NCBI RefSeq assembly: GCF_017939745.1 | Contig: NZ_JAGKQQ010000001.1 | Location: forward strand, 7,889,299-7,953,298 | DNA: 64,000 bases | Direction: 5' to 3' | Source of the DNA: Gemmata palustris | GTDB taxonomy: Bacteria; Planctomycetota; Planctomycetia; Gemmatales; Gemmataceae | In this document: one piece after another, positions 26,874-36,549 of the stretch | Position numbering within the stretch: the stretch's first letter is position 1 | Layout of the letters: each line of letters begins with the position of its first letter | Notes under the pieces: model-generated | Told to the model about the DNA's origin: nothing | The model's database searches: none | Seen by the model: the letters and a program-made list of their open reading frames with translations, nothing else | Position numbers and translations under genes: made by a program

Positions 26874-28073
26874 TCAGGTCTTGTCGTGCGGTTGATCCCG
26901 CGCCGTGCGGACCCAGTCCCGCTGCGGCTTGACGAGGAATCTTAGGTAGAGTGGGATCTTCCGCGCCGCGTAGAGCGGGACGCGGAGCAAAGACTTCGCG
27001 GGCAGTACGCCCCGGCCGTATCTCCACCACACTGTGGCCAGGGCCACGCCCGCGAAGAGCCCGGCGCCACCGAGCGCCGCCACCGGCGCCCATGGCCCCC
27101 CGAGGGCGGCCCAGATTCCCAGGATCGCGAGCACCGCACCGACCGTGAGCACCAGCGCCGAGAGCGGCGGTACCCCGACGTCCAAGGCGAGCGCCACGAG
27201 ACCCAACCGACGGCGGAACACCGCCGTCGCCAGGAGTTGTGGGATGCCGGCGAGCATCACCCGGAGGTGCCCGTGCTCCCACCGCCGCCGTTGCACTCCC
27301 GCGGCCCGGTCGTCGATGGGGAACTCTCCGCGGACCTCGGCATCGGGCGCGAACACCGGCGCCAGACCGAGTAGTGCCAGATCGACGGTCAGTCCGAGAT
27401 CCTCAACAATGTGACCGTGGGCGAGCGGCGCGCCCTTGAACACGTCCCACGGGAACGCCATGCCGGTGCCCATCAGCAGGCACCCCTGACCGAGGCGGCG
27501 GAGCCCGAGCGGTCGGGCGAAATTCTTTACCAGGAAGGCGAACGCGGCGACCTGTCGGTTCGGGCCGGCTTGTGGGGGAGCGACCATCAGGTAGCTCCCC
27601 TGAACCGGCCGCCGGCGGGCGCGCGCTTCGGCCACGAGTCGGTGAAGAGTTTGGTCGCCCGCGGTGCAGTCCGCGTCGATGACGACGACGACCTCTGGGG
27701 GATCAGCGCTCAAGGCGTCGCGGCCGAAGGCCAGCGCGTACCCCTTACCCCGGCGCGTCGGGTCGGTTCGCTCCGCCACCTCGACCCCGTGCGCGCGGGC
27801 GATCGCGGCGGTCCCGTCGGTGCAGTTGTCGGCCACGACGACGACCCGGTCACCGGGTCGGAGTTGGGCGCTGATGTCCAGCAGCGTGCGGGCGATCACC
27901 AGTTCCTCGTTGTGGGCGGGGATGAGGACCGCGCACCGCGGACGGGCGGATGCGTCCGGTAGCGGGGCGGGGCGCACCCGGCGGACGGCCGCGAAGCACT
28001 CAACGGCCAGCACGATCAGCGGGACCGCGAGGACGACGACGACGACCCAGGCGACCGGTTCGAGCCAGCCCAT
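26874..28073 (-). CDS. GT2 family membrane glycosyltransferase
   Basis: This 399-residue protein begins with a membrane segment (WVVVVVLAVPLIVLAVECF). A GT-A catalytic domain follows, with AVLIPAHNEE, VVVADNCTDGT, a DADCTAGD metal-binding motif and a QRRRWEHGH motif near residue 260. At least two more hydrophobic segments lie towards the C-terminus. It is similar in layout to processive hyaluronan/cellulose-type GT2 enzymes. Its start codon overlaps the stop of the upstream GT2-GT4 gene (TAATG), so the two are translationally coupled. It probably adds sugars to the lipid-linked or secreted polysaccharide at the inner membrane. Confidence 0.9.
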   Translation of the reverse strand: MGWLEPVAWVVVVVLAVPLIVLAVECFAAVRRVRPAPLPDASARPRCAVLIPAHNEELVIARTLLDISAQLRPGDRVVVVADNCTDGTAAIARAHGVEVAERTDPTRRGKGYALAFGRDALSADPPEVVVVIDADCTAGDQTLHRLVAEARARRRPVQGSYLMVAPPQAGPNRQVAAFAFLVKNFARPLGLRRLGQGCLLMGTGMAFPWDVFKGAPLAHGHIVEDLGLTVDLALLGLAPVFAPDAEVRGEFPIDDRAAGVQRRRWEHGHLRVMLAGIPQLLATAVFRRRLGLVALALDVGVPPLSALVLTVGAVLAILGIWAALGGPWAPVAALGGAGLFAGVALATVWWRYGRGVLPAKSLLRVPLYAARKIPLYLRFLVKPQRDWVRTARDQPHDKT

Positions 28074-30328
28074 TATTTCCCCCCAGCGGTCGCAACCACA
28101 CTATCGGGACGCGCGGCCGGGGTTCGGCCGCTTGTCTCCGTGAACAGTTCGACCAACTTTGAGGCCTCCCGCCGGATGTCGTGGGCGGCGCGAACGGCCT
28201 CGACGCCGGCTCGTCCCATGTCTTCCAAACGGGCCGTTCCGGTCCGCAATCCTTCCGCCAGCGCTTCGGCCAGGGCGACGGGATCGCCGGCCGGAACGAG
28301 CCAACCGTTTGCCCCGTTCCGAACCAGTTCCGGGATGCCCGCGACGTAGGTGGTCACCACCGGTCGGCCGAGGGCCAGGGCTTCCATCAAAACCACCGGG
28401 AGCCCCTCGGCGAAACTCGGCAGCACGACCAACCGAGCGGCCACCATCTCCGCCCGCACCGCGTCGTTGCTGAGCCACCCGGTGATGCGCACCCGGTCAC
28501 CCAGGCCGTGGGCCGCGATCGCCGACTCGATCTGGGGGCGCATCGGGCCGTCGCCGGCCAGCACCAACTGAAAATCGACACCGCTCTTAGCGAGGCGGGC
28601 CGCGGCATCGACCAGCACCAATTGCCCCTTCTGTTCGGCCAGTCGGCCGACACACACGAGCCGCGGCTCGGCGGTCGGCGGGATCGGCCCCCCGTCCAGA
28701 AACGCGGCGTCGACCCCGCAGCGGACGACCCGCACCCGGGGCCAGTCGTTCGGGCGGCACCAGCGAAAGAGCTGGCTCCGTCCGAACGAACTGACCGCGA
28801 CTACGAACGCCGCCCGCGCGATCTTGTCCCCCAGAGACAGTGCTTCGGGCCGGTCGAACTCTTCGGGTCCGTGGACGGTGAAGCTGAACGGCGGGCCGCC
28901 CAGCACGCGGGCGAGAACGGCAACGTCTGTCGGGTTGGTGCCGAAGTGCGCGTGCAGGTGTTCCGCGCCCCCCCGGCGGAGCCACCGAACCAGTAGACAC
29001 GCCTCCGCGAGGTAAACAGCCGCCCGGAGGCGGCGCCCGGAGCGCCGGCCCAAGCGCCAGGCGAGCACCGCCGCCCGGACCCACCGGACCGGCCGCGTAC
29101 CGGCGGTCCACGCGCACGCTGCGGCTAACCCCAAGAGCCCTCGGTCGAGGAGCACCTGTGTTTGCCACTGCTCCTCCTGGTCCCCCTTGTCGACCAGAGT
29201 GACCGAGGGGCGGCGGATGGAGACCCGGAGCACCCGCAAGCCGTCTTCTTCCGCGGCCCGTATCTCCCGCCGGATGAAGCTGTGACTGACGTGAGGGTAC
29301 TGGTTGACAAGGTAGGCGACACAGAGCGGACCCGCGGTCATTTGGGCTCCCTTATACTCGATCAGCGTTTGGGGGCGCCCCAGCACCCGGTCGCGGTAGT
29401 ACCGTGCCTGTCCGAGCGCGAGTGGAAATTTGCCGAGCGCGCAGAAGACGGCGTAGAGCCGTGCGGCGGGCGGCGCGTCCCCGCGCCGCCGACGCCCGCG
29501 GTAGACGCGCGCCCCCAGAACGACGTACCCGAGGGCGAGGAGACCGGCGGCGGGGAAGAAGGGTGCTACACTGAGCACGACCAGTGGTAGGAGCAGGCCC
29601 CAGAACCAGTTACTTCGGAACTCACGAACCCACATGCGGTCTGGATTGGAGCCGTGGAGTCGGGACACCTCGGCGTAGGCGTACCCGGCCCGGACCGTCC
29701 GCCGCCACCACTGCCCGAACCGGGTCATGGCGGCGTCGTGGGTGGTCATCTCCGCACCCAGACGGACCACCCTCCAGCCCGCGCCCCGCAGTCGGGCGCA
29801 CAACTCCGGCTCCTCGCCGGCGATCAGCGCACCGCGGAACCCGCCGACCTGCCGGAGCGGGGCAACCCGCATCAGCGCGTCCCCGCCGCAGGCGGACGCC
29901 TCTCCGACCGGCGTGTCCCACTCCACGTCGCACAGGCGGTTGTATATCGAGCGGTCGGGGAACCGTTCGCGGCGCCGGCCGCACACCACGGCCGCGTCCG
30001 GCCGCTTGTCCAGTTCCCGCTGCGCGGTCTCGATCCAGTCCGCTGCTACCTCGCAGTCGCCGTCCACGAATTGGACGCTCTCCACTTCCGGGTGTGTCTC
30101 CGTAAGGCGGGCAAGACCCGCGTTCCGCGCGCGGGCCGCGGTGAACGCGACGGACGTGTCGAGGAGTACGACGTCCGCGCCCAGCACGCGCGCGGCGTCG
30201 ACGCTGCCGTCGACCGAGCCGGAATCCACGTACACGACCGCCCCGGCCGTCCCGAGCACGGACTTGATACAGCGGACGAGGCGCTCCCCCTCGTTCCGCC
30301 CGATGATCACGACGCCAAGTTTGACCAT
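28073..30328 (-). CDS. Bifunctional GT2-GT4 glycosyltransferase fusion
   Basis: Residues 1-250 of this 751-residue protein are a GT2 domain: VVIIGRNEGERL, VVYVDSGSVDGS, and FVDGDCEV as the metal-binding acidic motif. A hydrophobic pair lies at about 245-285. From about residue 335 a GT4 (GT-B) domain follows: LVNQYPHVSHSFIRREI, HAHFGTNPTDVA, LVCVGRLAEQKGQLVLVDA, LAGDGPM and PSFAEGLPVVLMEALALGRPVV, the last being the EX7E nucleotide-sugar motif. Such fusions can add two consecutive sugars. There is no sign of a frame error joining separate genes. Confidence 0.9.
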   Translation of the reverse strand: MVKLGVVIIGRNEGERLVRCIKSVLGTAGAVVYVDSGSVDGSVDAARVLGADVVLLDTSVAFTAARARNAGLARLTETHPEVESVQFVDGDCEVAADWIETAQRELDKRPDAAVVCGRRRERFPDRSIYNRLCDVEWDTPVGEASACGGDALMRVAPLRQVGGFRGALIAGEEPELCARLRGAGWRVVRLGAEMTTHDAAMTRFGQWWRRTVRAGYAYAEVSRLHGSNPDRMWVREFRSNWFWGLLLPLVVLSVAPFFPAAGLLALGYVVLGARVYRGRRRRGDAPPAARLYAVFCALGKFPLALGQARYYRDRVLGRPQTLIEYKGAQMTAGPLCVAYLVNQYPHVSHSFIRREIRAAEEDGLRVLRVSIRRPSVTLVDKGDQEEQWQTQVLLDRGLLGLAAACAWTAGTRPVRWVRAAVLAWRLGRRSGRRLRAAVYLAEACLLVRWLRRGGAEHLHAHFGTNPTDVAVLARVLGGPPFSFTVHGPEEFDRPEALSLGDKIARAAFVVAVSSFGRSQLFRWCRPNDWPRVRVVRCGVDAAFLDGGPIPPTAEPRLVCVGRLAEQKGQLVLVDAAARLAKSGVDFQLVLAGDGPMRPQIESAIAAHGLGDRVRITGWLSNDAVRAEMVAARLVVLPSFAEGLPVVLMEALALGRPVVTTYVAGIPELVRNGANGWLVPAGDPVALAEALAEGLRTGTARLEDMGRAGVEAVRAAHDIRREASKLVELFTETSGRTPAARPDSVVATAGGK

Positions 30329-30393
30329 AAATGAAGACCGACTGATTCAACGCCCTCGCGCCCCACTCAGGCGCGGACGGGGCTCGGGCAAGG

Positions 30394-31038
30394 TCACACC
30401 GCAGGGTCCGGGGCGCCGGTCATCAGGGCGCCGCTCTGTTGGAGTTCGGTGGTGCCCGCCGGCACCCGGTCGGTGCGCACCACTCGGGCCGGGATCCCGA
30501 CCGCCACGGCGCTCGGGGGGACATCGGTGAGAACCACTGCGTTCGCCCCAATGACGCTGTCGCAACCCACCCGCACGCCCCCGAGCACACAAACGCCGCA
30601 CCCGATATCGACCCGGTCCTCGATTACCGGGATGTCCAAGTTCTCGCCGCGCCGCGCGACCCCGAAGGTGGTGTTGTGCCGAATATGGACGTCATCACCG
30701 ATCGATCGCGCGTGGAGGATCATCCCGCTATGGTGCCAGATCCGGACCCGCCGCCCGAGCTTGGTGGTGTACGGCAGCGTGATCCCGCAGGTCCACTCGA
30801 CCCACTTGAACAGGAAACGGTAGGCGAGCGTGAACGGGGGACGAAACGGCCGCGGAACCCCCATCCGCCAGTTCCCGAACCGATGAACGGCAACGGCCCA
30901 GAACCCTTGCTCGAACAGGTTGCGATCGTGAGTGCGGAAATCCTCGGCGAGCAGGCCGAGAAAACCAATACCGGTCGGGTTCTCGTTTTTGTTTCCGTGC
31001 GGCAGGGCCGGGCTCGGAGGCGACGGTGTCGGGGGCAA
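30394..31038 (-). CDS. Serine-acetyltransferase-type hexapeptide acyltransferase
   Basis: I place the start at a TTG (31038) because GAGGAG sits 5-6 nt before it and the upstream GT2 gene ends at 31056. Reading further upstream in this frame only shadows that gene. The 214-residue protein has a helical N-terminal part (LLAEDFRTHDRNLFEQGFW) and a left-handed beta-helix of hexapeptide repeats (IWHHSGMILHARSIGDDVHIRHNTT, shown in pieces by IGDDVHI, VDIGCGV and VIGANAVV). The end is VAVGIPARVV. It probably acetylates a sugar of the polysaccharide or its precursor; a serine O-acetyltransferase role is less likely in this context. Confidence 0.85.
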   Translation of the reverse strand: MPPTPSPPSPALPHGNKNENPTGIGFLGLLAEDFRTHDRNLFEQGFWAVAVHRFGNWRMGVPRPFRPPFTLAYRFLFKWVEWTCGITLPYTTKLGRRVRIWHHSGMILHARSIGDDVHIRHNTTFGVARRGENLDIPVIEDRVDIGCGVCVLGGVRVGCDSVIGANAVVLTDVPPSAVAVGIPARVVRTDRVPAGTTELQQSGALMTGAPDPAV

Positions 31039-31055
31039 AGTGTCCTCCTCGCGAC

Positions 31056-32009
31056 TCAGACGGGTAAGAAGTTGAACCGGATAAAGTCCCCGACGAAGTA
31101 AGCGGGTGTCAGATCGGGCTTGCTTTGGACGCTCGCGCGAAGGCGCCGTAGCGCGAAGCCCATCAGCCACGCCGCGCTCGCCATCCCCGCGTACAGAAGG
31201 CCGTAGTTCTTGCGGAAGTAACGGGACCGGGCGTCGAACCAGTACCGCGGGACACGTTTCGGGGGATCCTTCGGGTTCGTGACCCCGGAGCTCTGGCCGA
31301 CCAAGTGGACGACCCGACTCGCCGGTACGTACCAGCACCGCCAGCCCGCCCGCCGCGCCCGGAGGCAGAAATCGGTCTCCTCGTAGTAGAGGAAATACCC
31401 CTCGTCCAACAACCCGACCGCGGCAAACACGTCCCGCCGGACGATCGCGCTGGCACCAGCGACCCAGTCCGTGGGATGGTTCTCGTCCCGGGTCGGAGGG
31501 GCCACGAGACGGGAGCTCAACAGGCGGGAGATGGGGCCGATTTGTGCCCCCGCTTCGAATTCGCTCGCGACGGTGTGGAACCGGAACGCGGACCGCTGGG
31601 GGGTTCCGTCCGGCTCCTCGAGCCGGCTCCCGGCGATCCCGACCGTCGGGTGCGCGTCCATGAAATCGACGAGCGCCCGAACCGCGCCCGGGCGGACGAC
31701 CGTATCGGGGTTGAGAAGCAAGAAATAATCCGCGGGGCGGGCGGTTGTGAGCAGGGGCCGCAGGGCCGCGTTGTTTCCGGCCGCGAACCCGCGATTTTCG
31801 AGAAGGGGGAGCACCTCGACCCAGCCCCCCCAGCCCTCGTCGCGCACGGTAGCCGCCAAGCGTTCGGCGGACCCGTCCCCCGACCCGCCGTCGACAACGA
31901 CGACGCGGCAGTCGGCGAGAGTTTTGACCTCGGGGGCCAGCGAGCGGAGACAATCTACGGTCAGTCCGGCGGTCCTGTAGTTGACAATGATGATTCGCAC
32001 CGCGCTCAT
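31056..32009 (-). CDS. GT2 glycosyltransferase, rhamnosyltransferase-like
   Basis: The 317-residue protein is a WbbL/RfbF-like GT2 enzyme. The start is the ATG 32009 (MSAVRII). Motifs are IIIVNYRTAGLTVDCL, VVVVDGGSGDGS, NRGFAAGNNAALRP and LLLNPDTVVRPGA, the last carrying the DxD-like metal site. FLYYEETDFCLRARRAGW, with its ETDFC acid motif, is typical of dTDP-rhamnosyltransferases. The next gene starts 18 bp downstream. Confidence 0.9.
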   Translation of the reverse strand: MSAVRIIIVNYRTAGLTVDCLRSLAPEVKTLADCRVVVVDGGSGDGSAERLAATVRDEGWGGWVEVLPLLENRGFAAGNNAALRPLLTTARPADYFLLLNPDTVVRPGAVRALVDFMDAHPTVGIAGSRLEEPDGTPQRSAFRFHTVASEFEAGAQIGPISRLLSSRLVAPPTRDENHPTDWVAGASAIVRRDVFAAVGLLDEGYFLYYEETDFCLRARRAGWRCWYVPASRVVHLVGQSSGVTNPKDPPKRVPRYWFDARSRYFRKNYGLLYAGMASAAWLMGFALRRLRASVQSKPDLTPAYFVGDFIRFNFLPV

Positions 32010-32316
32010 ACGCCCCACCCGATTCGGGGCAAGTCGTACCGTACCGTCCGTCGCAAGTGTTGTTGCATCTTGGATTTTATGTTTGGACTAATAGCGAACC
32101 GGTCGATCCGGTTCTGGATCTCACTACACCGGGTTCTTACCCGGGAGCCCGGTGTCTGGTACGCGGCTCGTCTCTTGCGAAAGACTCTTCGGAATCTCGC
32201 TCCGAAAGGAACGCTCCCGAAGAGCGGAACCCAGAAAGAATATCACGAAAACCCACGGTGTCACGAACTCAATAAATTCTTGCCCGGCAGGAGCACCGGG
32301 GGGCCGGCCTCGGGTG
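32010..32316. other. Intergenic region, no gene seen
   Basis: These 307 bp lie between the DUF1552 stop and the GT2 start, both on the minus strand. No gene or clear hairpin terminator is visible. It is the likeliest place for a promoter that restarts transcription of the downstream polysaccharide genes after the DUF1592/DUF1552 pair. Confidence 0.4.
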
Positions 32317-33705
32317 TCACACTAACCCGGTGAGTGTACCGGCGCTGTCGGCGAACTTGTCGGTTTCGACTCCCATCTTTTGCGCCACCGACAGCAGGAC
32401 GCTCGAAAGGGGAGGGGACTTGGTCGGGTTGTGGGCCAAATGGGAACCGAGTTTCAGCCCGAGTTTTCGCCCGCCGGCCACGAGGAGCGGCAAGTTCTTG
32501 GGCGAGTGCTCTCCGCCGGCCCCGCTGTTCATCCCCGACCCGTACACGACCACGGTGCGGTCGAGCACCGTGCCGTCCCCCTCGGGGGTGGCCTTCATCA
32601 GGCCCAAGAACCGCCCGAGTTTCGACAGGTGGAAGCGGTCGATGGCCGCGAGTTTGCTGAGCATCCCCGCGTCCCCCCCGTGGTGCGACAACTCGTGGTG
32701 GTTCTCCCCGCTCCCGCCGTACCCGCTCGCCTCGCGGCTCCACTCGAACGTCACGACCCGCGTCACGTCCGTCACGAACGCGAGGTACGACAGCTCCAGC
32801 ATGACGTCGAGCCACATGGGGCGGTCGTGGCCGTCCATCGGTTTGCTGCCGAGTTGCAACCCGGTATCTTTGACGTTCGGTTTCGGCCGGTCCACCCAGC
32901 TCTGCATCCGCTCGACCTGTTTCTCGGTGGACCGGACGCTGCTCAGGTACTCGTCCAGCTTCCGCCGGTCCGTTGCCCCCAACTTGCCGTTGAGCGCGGC
33001 GGACTCGGCCGCGACGTCGTCGAGGATCGACCGCCGCTCGGCGTGCCGTTTTAGCGCTGCGGCCCGGTCCCCAACGGTATCGGGAACGAATAGTCGATCG
33101 AACAGGCGCCGGGGCGAGTTCTCGGCCGGGAGCGGCGTACCGTTCGCGTCAAACGAGAGAGTGTTACTGTGCCCGGCCCCGCCGGTGCCGGACATGTCGG
33201 AGAGCTGGAGCGACGGGAACCGGGTCTGCTTGCCGTGGAGCTGGGCCGCGAGCTGATCGACCGACACGCCGTTCGTGTAGTCGGCCCCGGGCTTCGCCTT
33301 CAGGTTCGCGGCGGTGAGCCACGTGTCGGCCCCACTGTGCCCGCCCTGCGCCGCGGGGTGCCCGAGCCCCGAAACGACGGTGACGTCCGAGCGGAAGTCT
33401 TTGAGCGCCTCGAGCGTGGGCGAAAGGGTGTACTTCTCGCCGCTGTCCTTTGGCACCCACTCGAGGATGTTGACGCCGTTGGGCACGTAGCAACAGATCA
33501 TCCGAGGCACTGCGGCGACCGACGATTTGGCCCACGGCTTGAACGTGGACGGTGCCGACTGGAGCCGCGGCAGCATGGCGTCGAGGAACGGCAGCGCCAG
33601 CGCGGCGCCGGCGGCGCGAAGGACCGTGCGCCGGGACAAGGGCTGCTGGTACACGATTAAGGCTCCGGTGGAAGGTGAACCCGCGGCGCACGCGGCCCGT
33701 CTCAT
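32317..33705 (-). CDS. DUF1552 family protein with twin-arginine signal
   Basis: The ATG at 33705 overlaps the stop of the upstream gene (ATGA) and gives 462 residues. A GTG at 33654, preceded by CGGAG, would give 445 residues and place the twin-arginine signal (LSRRTVLRAAG) nearer the N-terminus. The body matches DUF1552: CCYVPNGVNILEWVPK, VVSGLGHPAAQGGHSGADTW, VERMQSWVDRPKP and VVYGSGMNSGAGGEHSPKNLPLLVAG. DUF1552 genes in planctomycetes nearly always sit beside a DUF1592-type gene, as here. The pair is thought to be exported; its biochemistry is not established. Confidence 0.9.
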   Translation of the reverse strand: MRRAACAAGSPSTGALIVYQQPLSRRTVLRAAGAALALPFLDAMLPRLQSAPSTFKPWAKSSVAAVPRMICCYVPNGVNILEWVPKDSGEKYTLSPTLEALKDFRSDVTVVSGLGHPAAQGGHSGADTWLTAANLKAKPGADYTNGVSVDQLAAQLHGKQTRFPSLQLSDMSGTGGAGHSNTLSFDANGTPLPAENSPRRLFDRLFVPDTVGDRAAALKRHAERRSILDDVAAESAALNGKLGATDRRKLDEYLSSVRSTEKQVERMQSWVDRPKPNVKDTGLQLGSKPMDGHDRPMWLDVMLELSYLAFVTDVTRVVTFEWSREASGYGGSGENHHELSHHGGDAGMLSKLAAIDRFHLSKLGRFLGLMKATPEGDGTVLDRTVVVYGSGMNSGAGGEHSPKNLPLLVAGGRKLGLKLGSHLAHNPTKSPPLSSVLLSVAQKMGVETDKFADSAGTLTGLV

Positions 33706-36251
33706 TTCGTCTCGAACGGGTCGCACGTGGCGACGAAGCGGATCAAGGATTTTAACGTGCGCCCGTTCCGCTTCATGTGCGCGACGGCGGCCTTCACGGT
33801 CGGTTGGTCGGCGAGCCCCAGTTGGCGGCCCAGCGCGTACGTCAGCACTTTGCCGGCCAGACACTGTAAGAACAGGTCCTCTTGCTTCAGCAGCGCGGCT
33901 TGGAGCCCGTCGACCCCGACGATCTTCGTGCCGTCGATCATCCGGGCACTCGCGTCGATCTTCGGGTCGTTCTGTCCGACCCGGCCCTTGTACCCGAAGC
34001 CCTCCTGCTCGCGCCACTCGCCGGCTGCATTGAAGTTCTCGAGCGCGAACCCGAGCGGGTCGATCTTGTTGTGGCACCGGGCGCACTGGTCGAGTTGGCG
34101 GTGGATCTCGAGCCGCTTCCGCACGGTCGCCTTATCGATCCCGGGCACCTTCGGGGCGATCTCACCGACGTTCGCCAGCGGGAGCCCCGGGTCCACCCCG
34201 AGGAGCGTCTTGAGTACCCACGTTCCGCGCTTGACGGGGGACGTCCGCGTGCCGTTCGAGGTGGTCGTCAGTACGGACGCCTGCGTCACGATGCCCCCGC
34301 GGTGGACGCCCTTCGGGACGGGCACCTTCTGGAACTCGTCCCCCCGGACCCCGGGGATGCCGTAGAACCGGGCGAGCCGCTCGTTGATTACGACGAAGTC
34401 GGACTTGATGAAGTTCCGCGCGTCCAAGTCGTCGTCCAGGATGGTGCGGAAAAACGCCTCGCTCTCCTTGACGATCGAGTCCTCGAGGTGCCGGTCGTAC
34501 TGCGGGTACAGGTCCGGGGCCGGCGGGTTGTTACCGACCTCGCGGAGGTTCAGCCACTGGCCCGCGAAATTTCGCACGAACGCTTCGCGCCGCGGACCGG
34601 CCAGCAGCCGATCGATCTGCTTCAGGCGCTCGGCCCTGTCGCGGAGGGCGCCCGCGTCGGCGAGTTTCGTCAGGTCCGCGTCGGGCGCGCTCGACCCGAG
34701 GAAGTACGAGAGGCGGGCCGCGATCTCGTGGTCCGTCAGCGGGCGCGCCGCACCGACCGACGGGCCGGCCGGTTCGACCAAAAAGAGGAAGTGCGGCGAC
34801 ACCAGGACGGCGGTGAGCGGGCGCTTCATGGCCTCGACGAACGTGGCGCCCCCTTTGCGGGCCGCGTCGTAGAGGGCCATTTTCGCGGCCACTTCGGACG
34901 GGGCCACCGGTCGGCGGTACGCTTTACGCATGAACCGTTCCAGGGCTTCCGACGCGTACCCGCGTTCGTTCGTGCGGCGGGTGGGCGAGTCGAACAGGAC
35001 GCCCGTGTGAGATGGCGGCGGCCAGGCGGTGAACACGGGCCCCTCGATTTCGAACCAGTCGATCATCAGCTCGGGACGGGGGAAATCGTCTTTCTCCTGG
35101 AACCAGAAGTTCTCCAGAACGCGGGGAATGCGGTACGCGTATTCGAGGCTGACGCCCGCGGTCTCGGTGGTGAATCGGGTGGTGAACTCGTGAACTCTCG
35201 GTTTGTCCTTCGTGCCGCTCGCGTCGAATTCGGCCAGGGTGCGCGGTTGCGGCCCGAGTTGCTGGACCACCTTCGCCCGCGGCGGGCCGTAGTCGTACAT
35301 CCGGTCCGTCTTGAAGTGTTCGAGGTCGCGCTCGAACGCGAGTTTGTTGTATTGTGCCCCTTTCGGGTTCTTCTTGTCCGCTTCATCGCGGCGCTGGGCC
35401 AGGTACGTTTCAGCGGTCTTCACGACCTCAGAGCGGCCCGGGGCCCGCCCGGCGGCGTGGATGCGGATCACGTAGTCGCCGGCGGTCGGCACCTGGAACT
35501 CCCGTGCCCCGACGGACTTGTTCCACCATTCGTGGTGGATCACGACCCAGTCGCCCTCTTGTGTGTTCTGCCCGCCATTGACGATGGCGTTGTTTTTCGC
35601 GTCGAGGCGCACGCGAGTGCGGTCGGCAGGCCCGACTCTCGGGTTGAACCGCCACTTGACCGGTTTCGGTTTGTCGCCTTCCACCAAGGCCCGGTCGAGG
35701 ATCTGGCGGGCCGCGTTGAGGTACATTTCGACTTGCAGCGGCGACATGGTGAGCGCCCCGCCGTTGTTGTCGAACCCACCGGCCGCGGGGTCTTGGGGGA
35801 ACCCACTGACATCAAAGTCGACGCCAACGAGATCGCGAATCGTGTTCCGGTACTCGTCACGGTTCAGCCGACGCAACGTCACGGAACTGCTGCGCGTGAC
35901 CAACTCGGCCCGAACTGTTTGCCCGGTCACCCAATCGACGACGGCACTCACTTCGGCCGGGAGCGGCTGCCGCGCCTTTTTCGGCGGCATCTCGTGGCTC
36001 CCGAGAACGTTGACGATTTCCTTCCACTTCCCCGCGGCACCGGGATCGAGGAAGTTATTCGGGAGCGCGGTGGCATCCACACGGAAATCGCCCTTCGGCT
36101 TCTCTCCCGTGTGGCACGAATTGCAGTACGCCTTGAAGAACGGTTCGACCGTCTTGGTGTAGCCGGCGTCGTCCGGTGTTAGCGCCGGCCCGCCATCGGC
36201 GCGGAGCACGGCTGGCGTCAACAGGGTTCCAATCAGAACGATTCGAAGCAT
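33702..36251 (-). CDS. Planctomycete cytochrome-type protein with DUF1587/1592/1588/1585 domains
   Basis: The start is the ATG 36251 (MLRIVLIG), which opens a signal peptide ending near LRADGG; the protein has 849 residues. A planctomycete cytochrome C domain with heme motif CNSCH lies at about residue 40. DUF1587 follows (LRRLNRDEYRNTIRDLVG), then the DUF1595/DUF1592 part (RKAYRRPVAPSEV, PHFLFLVEPAG, ARLSYFLGSS). DUF1588 comes next (GGIVTQASVLTTTSNGTRTSPV, in pieces), with a second heme-like CARCH motif, and DUF1585 ends the protein (CLAGKVLTYALGRQLG). It probably carries heme in the periplasm or outer compartment. It is coupled by overlap to the DUF1552 gene. Confidence 0.92.
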   Translation of the reverse strand: MLRIVLIGTLLTPAVLRADGGPALTPDDAGYTKTVEPFFKAYCNSCHTGEKPKGDFRVDATALPNNFLDPGAAGKWKEIVNVLGSHEMPPKKARQPLPAEVSAVVDWVTGQTVRAELVTRSSSVTLRRLNRDEYRNTIRDLVGVDFDVSGFPQDPAAGGFDNNGGALTMSPLQVEMYLNAARQILDRALVEGDKPKPVKWRFNPRVGPADRTRVRLDAKNNAIVNGGQNTQEGDWVVIHHEWWNKSVGAREFQVPTAGDYVIRIHAAGRAPGRSEVVKTAETYLAQRRDEADKKNPKGAQYNKLAFERDLEHFKTDRMYDYGPPRAKVVQQLGPQPRTLAEFDASGTKDKPRVHEFTTRFTTETAGVSLEYAYRIPRVLENFWFQEKDDFPRPELMIDWFEIEGPVFTAWPPPSHTGVLFDSPTRRTNERGYASEALERFMRKAYRRPVAPSEVAAKMALYDAARKGGATFVEAMKRPLTAVLVSPHFLFLVEPAGPSVGAARPLTDHEIAARLSYFLGSSAPDADLTKLADAGALRDRAERLKQIDRLLAGPRREAFVRNFAGQWLNLREVGNNPPAPDLYPQYDRHLEDSIVKESEAFFRTILDDDLDARNFIKSDFVVINERLARFYGIPGVRGDEFQKVPVPKGVHRGGIVTQASVLTTTSNGTRTSPVKRGTWVLKTLLGVDPGLPLANVGEIAPKVPGIDKATVRKRLEIHRQLDQCARCHNKIDPLGFALENFNAAGEWREQEGFGYKGRVGQNDPKIDASARMIDGTKIVGVDGLQAALLKQEDLFLQCLAGKVLTYALGRQLGLADQPTVKAAVAHMKRNGRTLKSLIRFVATCDPFETK

Positions 36252-36549
36252 GGTTTCTTCGGAATAAGGAGGCTTTACTCTAATATTACGCTTGAAAAAG
36301 GTGGCAGGCGAGAATTGAGGATGTTTTCGGAATTCACATGCTTCGGCACACATTTTGACCGCACTTTGCCCCTACTCTCCAGGAATCCCATTCGCGATTC
36401 TCGGAGGGACAAGTCGTGAAGAGTCAGCTCCTCGCGCACACCGGAAATCGTCGTACATTTCCACCAGTTGCGCGGCCTTGGCTTCCCGCCGTGAATTGAG
36501 CACGAACGGCTCCATCGAAGCTCGGGCCAAGTGCCGACAGACATCCGGG

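Noticed and set aside
33882..36182. Very long open frame on the plus strand, antisense to the DUF1592 gene
   Set aside because: It is an effect of high GC content: its product is Arg/Val/Asp-rich without motifs, while the minus-strand frame has heme sites and several named domains.
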